A DNA stretch of 64,000 bases from Balanoglossus misakiensis (taxonomy: Eukaryota; Hemichordata), in the NCBI GenBank assembly GCA_040954595.2, contig CM082589.2, positions 930,001-994,000 on the forward strand. The letters run 5' to 3'. Below the pieces are notes generated by a model. It was not told the DNA's origin. It worked only from the letters and a program-made list of their open reading frames with translations, and made no database searches. The translations under genes and the position numbers were made by a program. The stretch's first letter is position 1; the number at the start of each line of letters is the position of its first letter. Positions 63,301-64,000 of the stretch are shown in pieces.

Positions 63301-63710
63301 TTTCCATAGTGACAGATGGAGTACTGCCAGGATTGGTCAGGGTAAGATGTGCACATTTTCATCATGACAGACAGTCATGTACTTTATATACAGTTTGCAT
63401 TTTCACTTTCAAGATTTCATTTATAGTATTTTTTTATCAAATATCACACTACAGGAAAGATACAGCAGTTTCCAGCATGGCATTGGTGCTAAAGTAGAAA
63501 AAGAAGCAACTTCCTTGGAAGAATTGGAGGTAAATATTTTCCTGTGGTATGGAAGTGTGAATTGTAGGAATTAAAAGGCACACAAAGAAAAAGGAAATGA
63601 TCGTTTCTGTTTTGTCTTTTCCGCAGGCGTACGTTCTGCAGAATGGTGAACCACAGAAGACATCAGGACAGCAAGAAAAATATGAGATGATCTTGAACCA
63701 CTATGTGTGA
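60314..63710 (+). CDS. xylA: Xylose isomerase, class II type, 13 exons, complete
   Basis: Metal-dependent aldose-ketose isomerase (D-xylose to D-xylulose, also glucose to fructose in the family). Exons: 60314-60386, 61114-61190, 61314-61434, 61573-61666, 61816-61953, 62039-62148, 62275-62370, 62483-62566, 62693-62819, 62911-63016, 63159-63341, 63455-63529, 63627-63710; 455 residues, about the size of bacterial and plant class II enzymes. The active site is complete: His120 and Asp123 (FHDRDIAPEG), WGGREGY, metal Glu251 and Lys253 (LIEPKPKEP), Glu287 and His290 ([12 protein letters not shown]), [20 protein letters not shown] and [14 protein letters not shown] Lys-rich N-terminus ([11 protein letters not shown]) precedes EFFPGIGKI. 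All 12 introns are GT-AG and the gene lies between animal genes, so it is not bacterial contamination. XylA is known in some invertebrates and plants but not in vertebrates. Confidence 0.95.
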
Positions 63711-63747
63711 TTCTCTTTTTTTACATGAACGATTCAATCATGGAAAC

Positions 63748-63888
63748 AATAAATCACTATGCATAAAGATTCTTCAAAACATCAACAGTGCAATTATATA
63801 GTGGACATTAAATTTTTTATTGAAAAAACATGTATCTTCTTTTAATCAGACATCCTTATGACATTGTTATCTAACATCTGCAAATAAA
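63748..63888 (+). terminator. Poly(A) signals of xylose isomerase
   Basis: AATAAA at 63748-63753 (38 bases after the stop) and again at 63883-63888. Either may be used; the second would give a 3' UTR of about 190 bases. Confidence 0.6.
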
Positions 63889-64000
63889 ATGTTTATTAAT
63901 GTTGCTTTAGATGAGAATTTGTGTGTTTCATTTCATGAACAAAGTTGCACATTTGAAATACTATGTGATGTTGTGTTCTCACTACTTTTAACTATGATGG

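Overview
This is intron-rich, AT-leaning animal genomic DNA. Every conserved gene is split by short GT-AG introns, and several have recognisable 3' poly(A) signals. The gene set is a focal adhesion kinase, squalene epoxidase, a membrane progestin receptor-like PAQR protein, a tandem CYP3-type P450 family, an animal xylose isomerase, a Mab21/cGAS-like protein and a multi-TIR protein. It suggests a marine invertebrate, most likely an invertebrate deuterostome such as a hemichordate or amphioxus. That assignment is inference from gene content; no species can be named from the window.

Layout: 1-480 holds the last exon of RBM34. The stretch 1.2-20.7 kb is a cluster of three CYP3-clan P450 genes (A plus, B minus, C plus), each with 13 exons of almost identical length and phase. 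A minus-strand Mab21/cGAS-like nucleotidyltransferase gene sits between A and B, and B and C are divergent. The stretch 22.2-24.6 kb is a PAQR gene with a single coding exon (minus). From about 24.9 to 40.8 kb lies a complete FAK (PTK2) homologue with 26 coding exons encoding 1048 residues; a tRNA-derived SINE lies in its first intron. From 44.4 to 53.0 kb is a minus-strand gene for a 798-residue TIR-SAM-TIR-TIR protein with a 5.9 kb intron. The stretch 54.0-58.0 kb is squalene monooxygenase (plus). It meets a PEX39-motif protein gene (58.7-60.1 kb, minus) tail to tail. That gene shares a 212 bp divergent promoter with a complete class II xylose isomerase gene (60.3-63.7 kb).

I rebuilt all exon junctions by hand from splice consensus, reading frame and homology; each assembled CDS has a length divisible by three. 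The most interesting points are: a cGLR candidate with all catalytic acidic residues present; the TIR-SAM-TIR-TIR architecture with one Glu-to-Asp change; Phe in place of the Grb2-site tyrosine in FAK, plus three frame-preserving candidate cassette exons; two GC-AG introns in one P450; two DR1-like nuclear receptor sites in the peroxin-motif/xylose isomerase promoter; a repeated CCAAT/SRE-like module upstream of squalene epoxidase; and a promoter-like island with a candidate first exon antisense inside a P450 intron.
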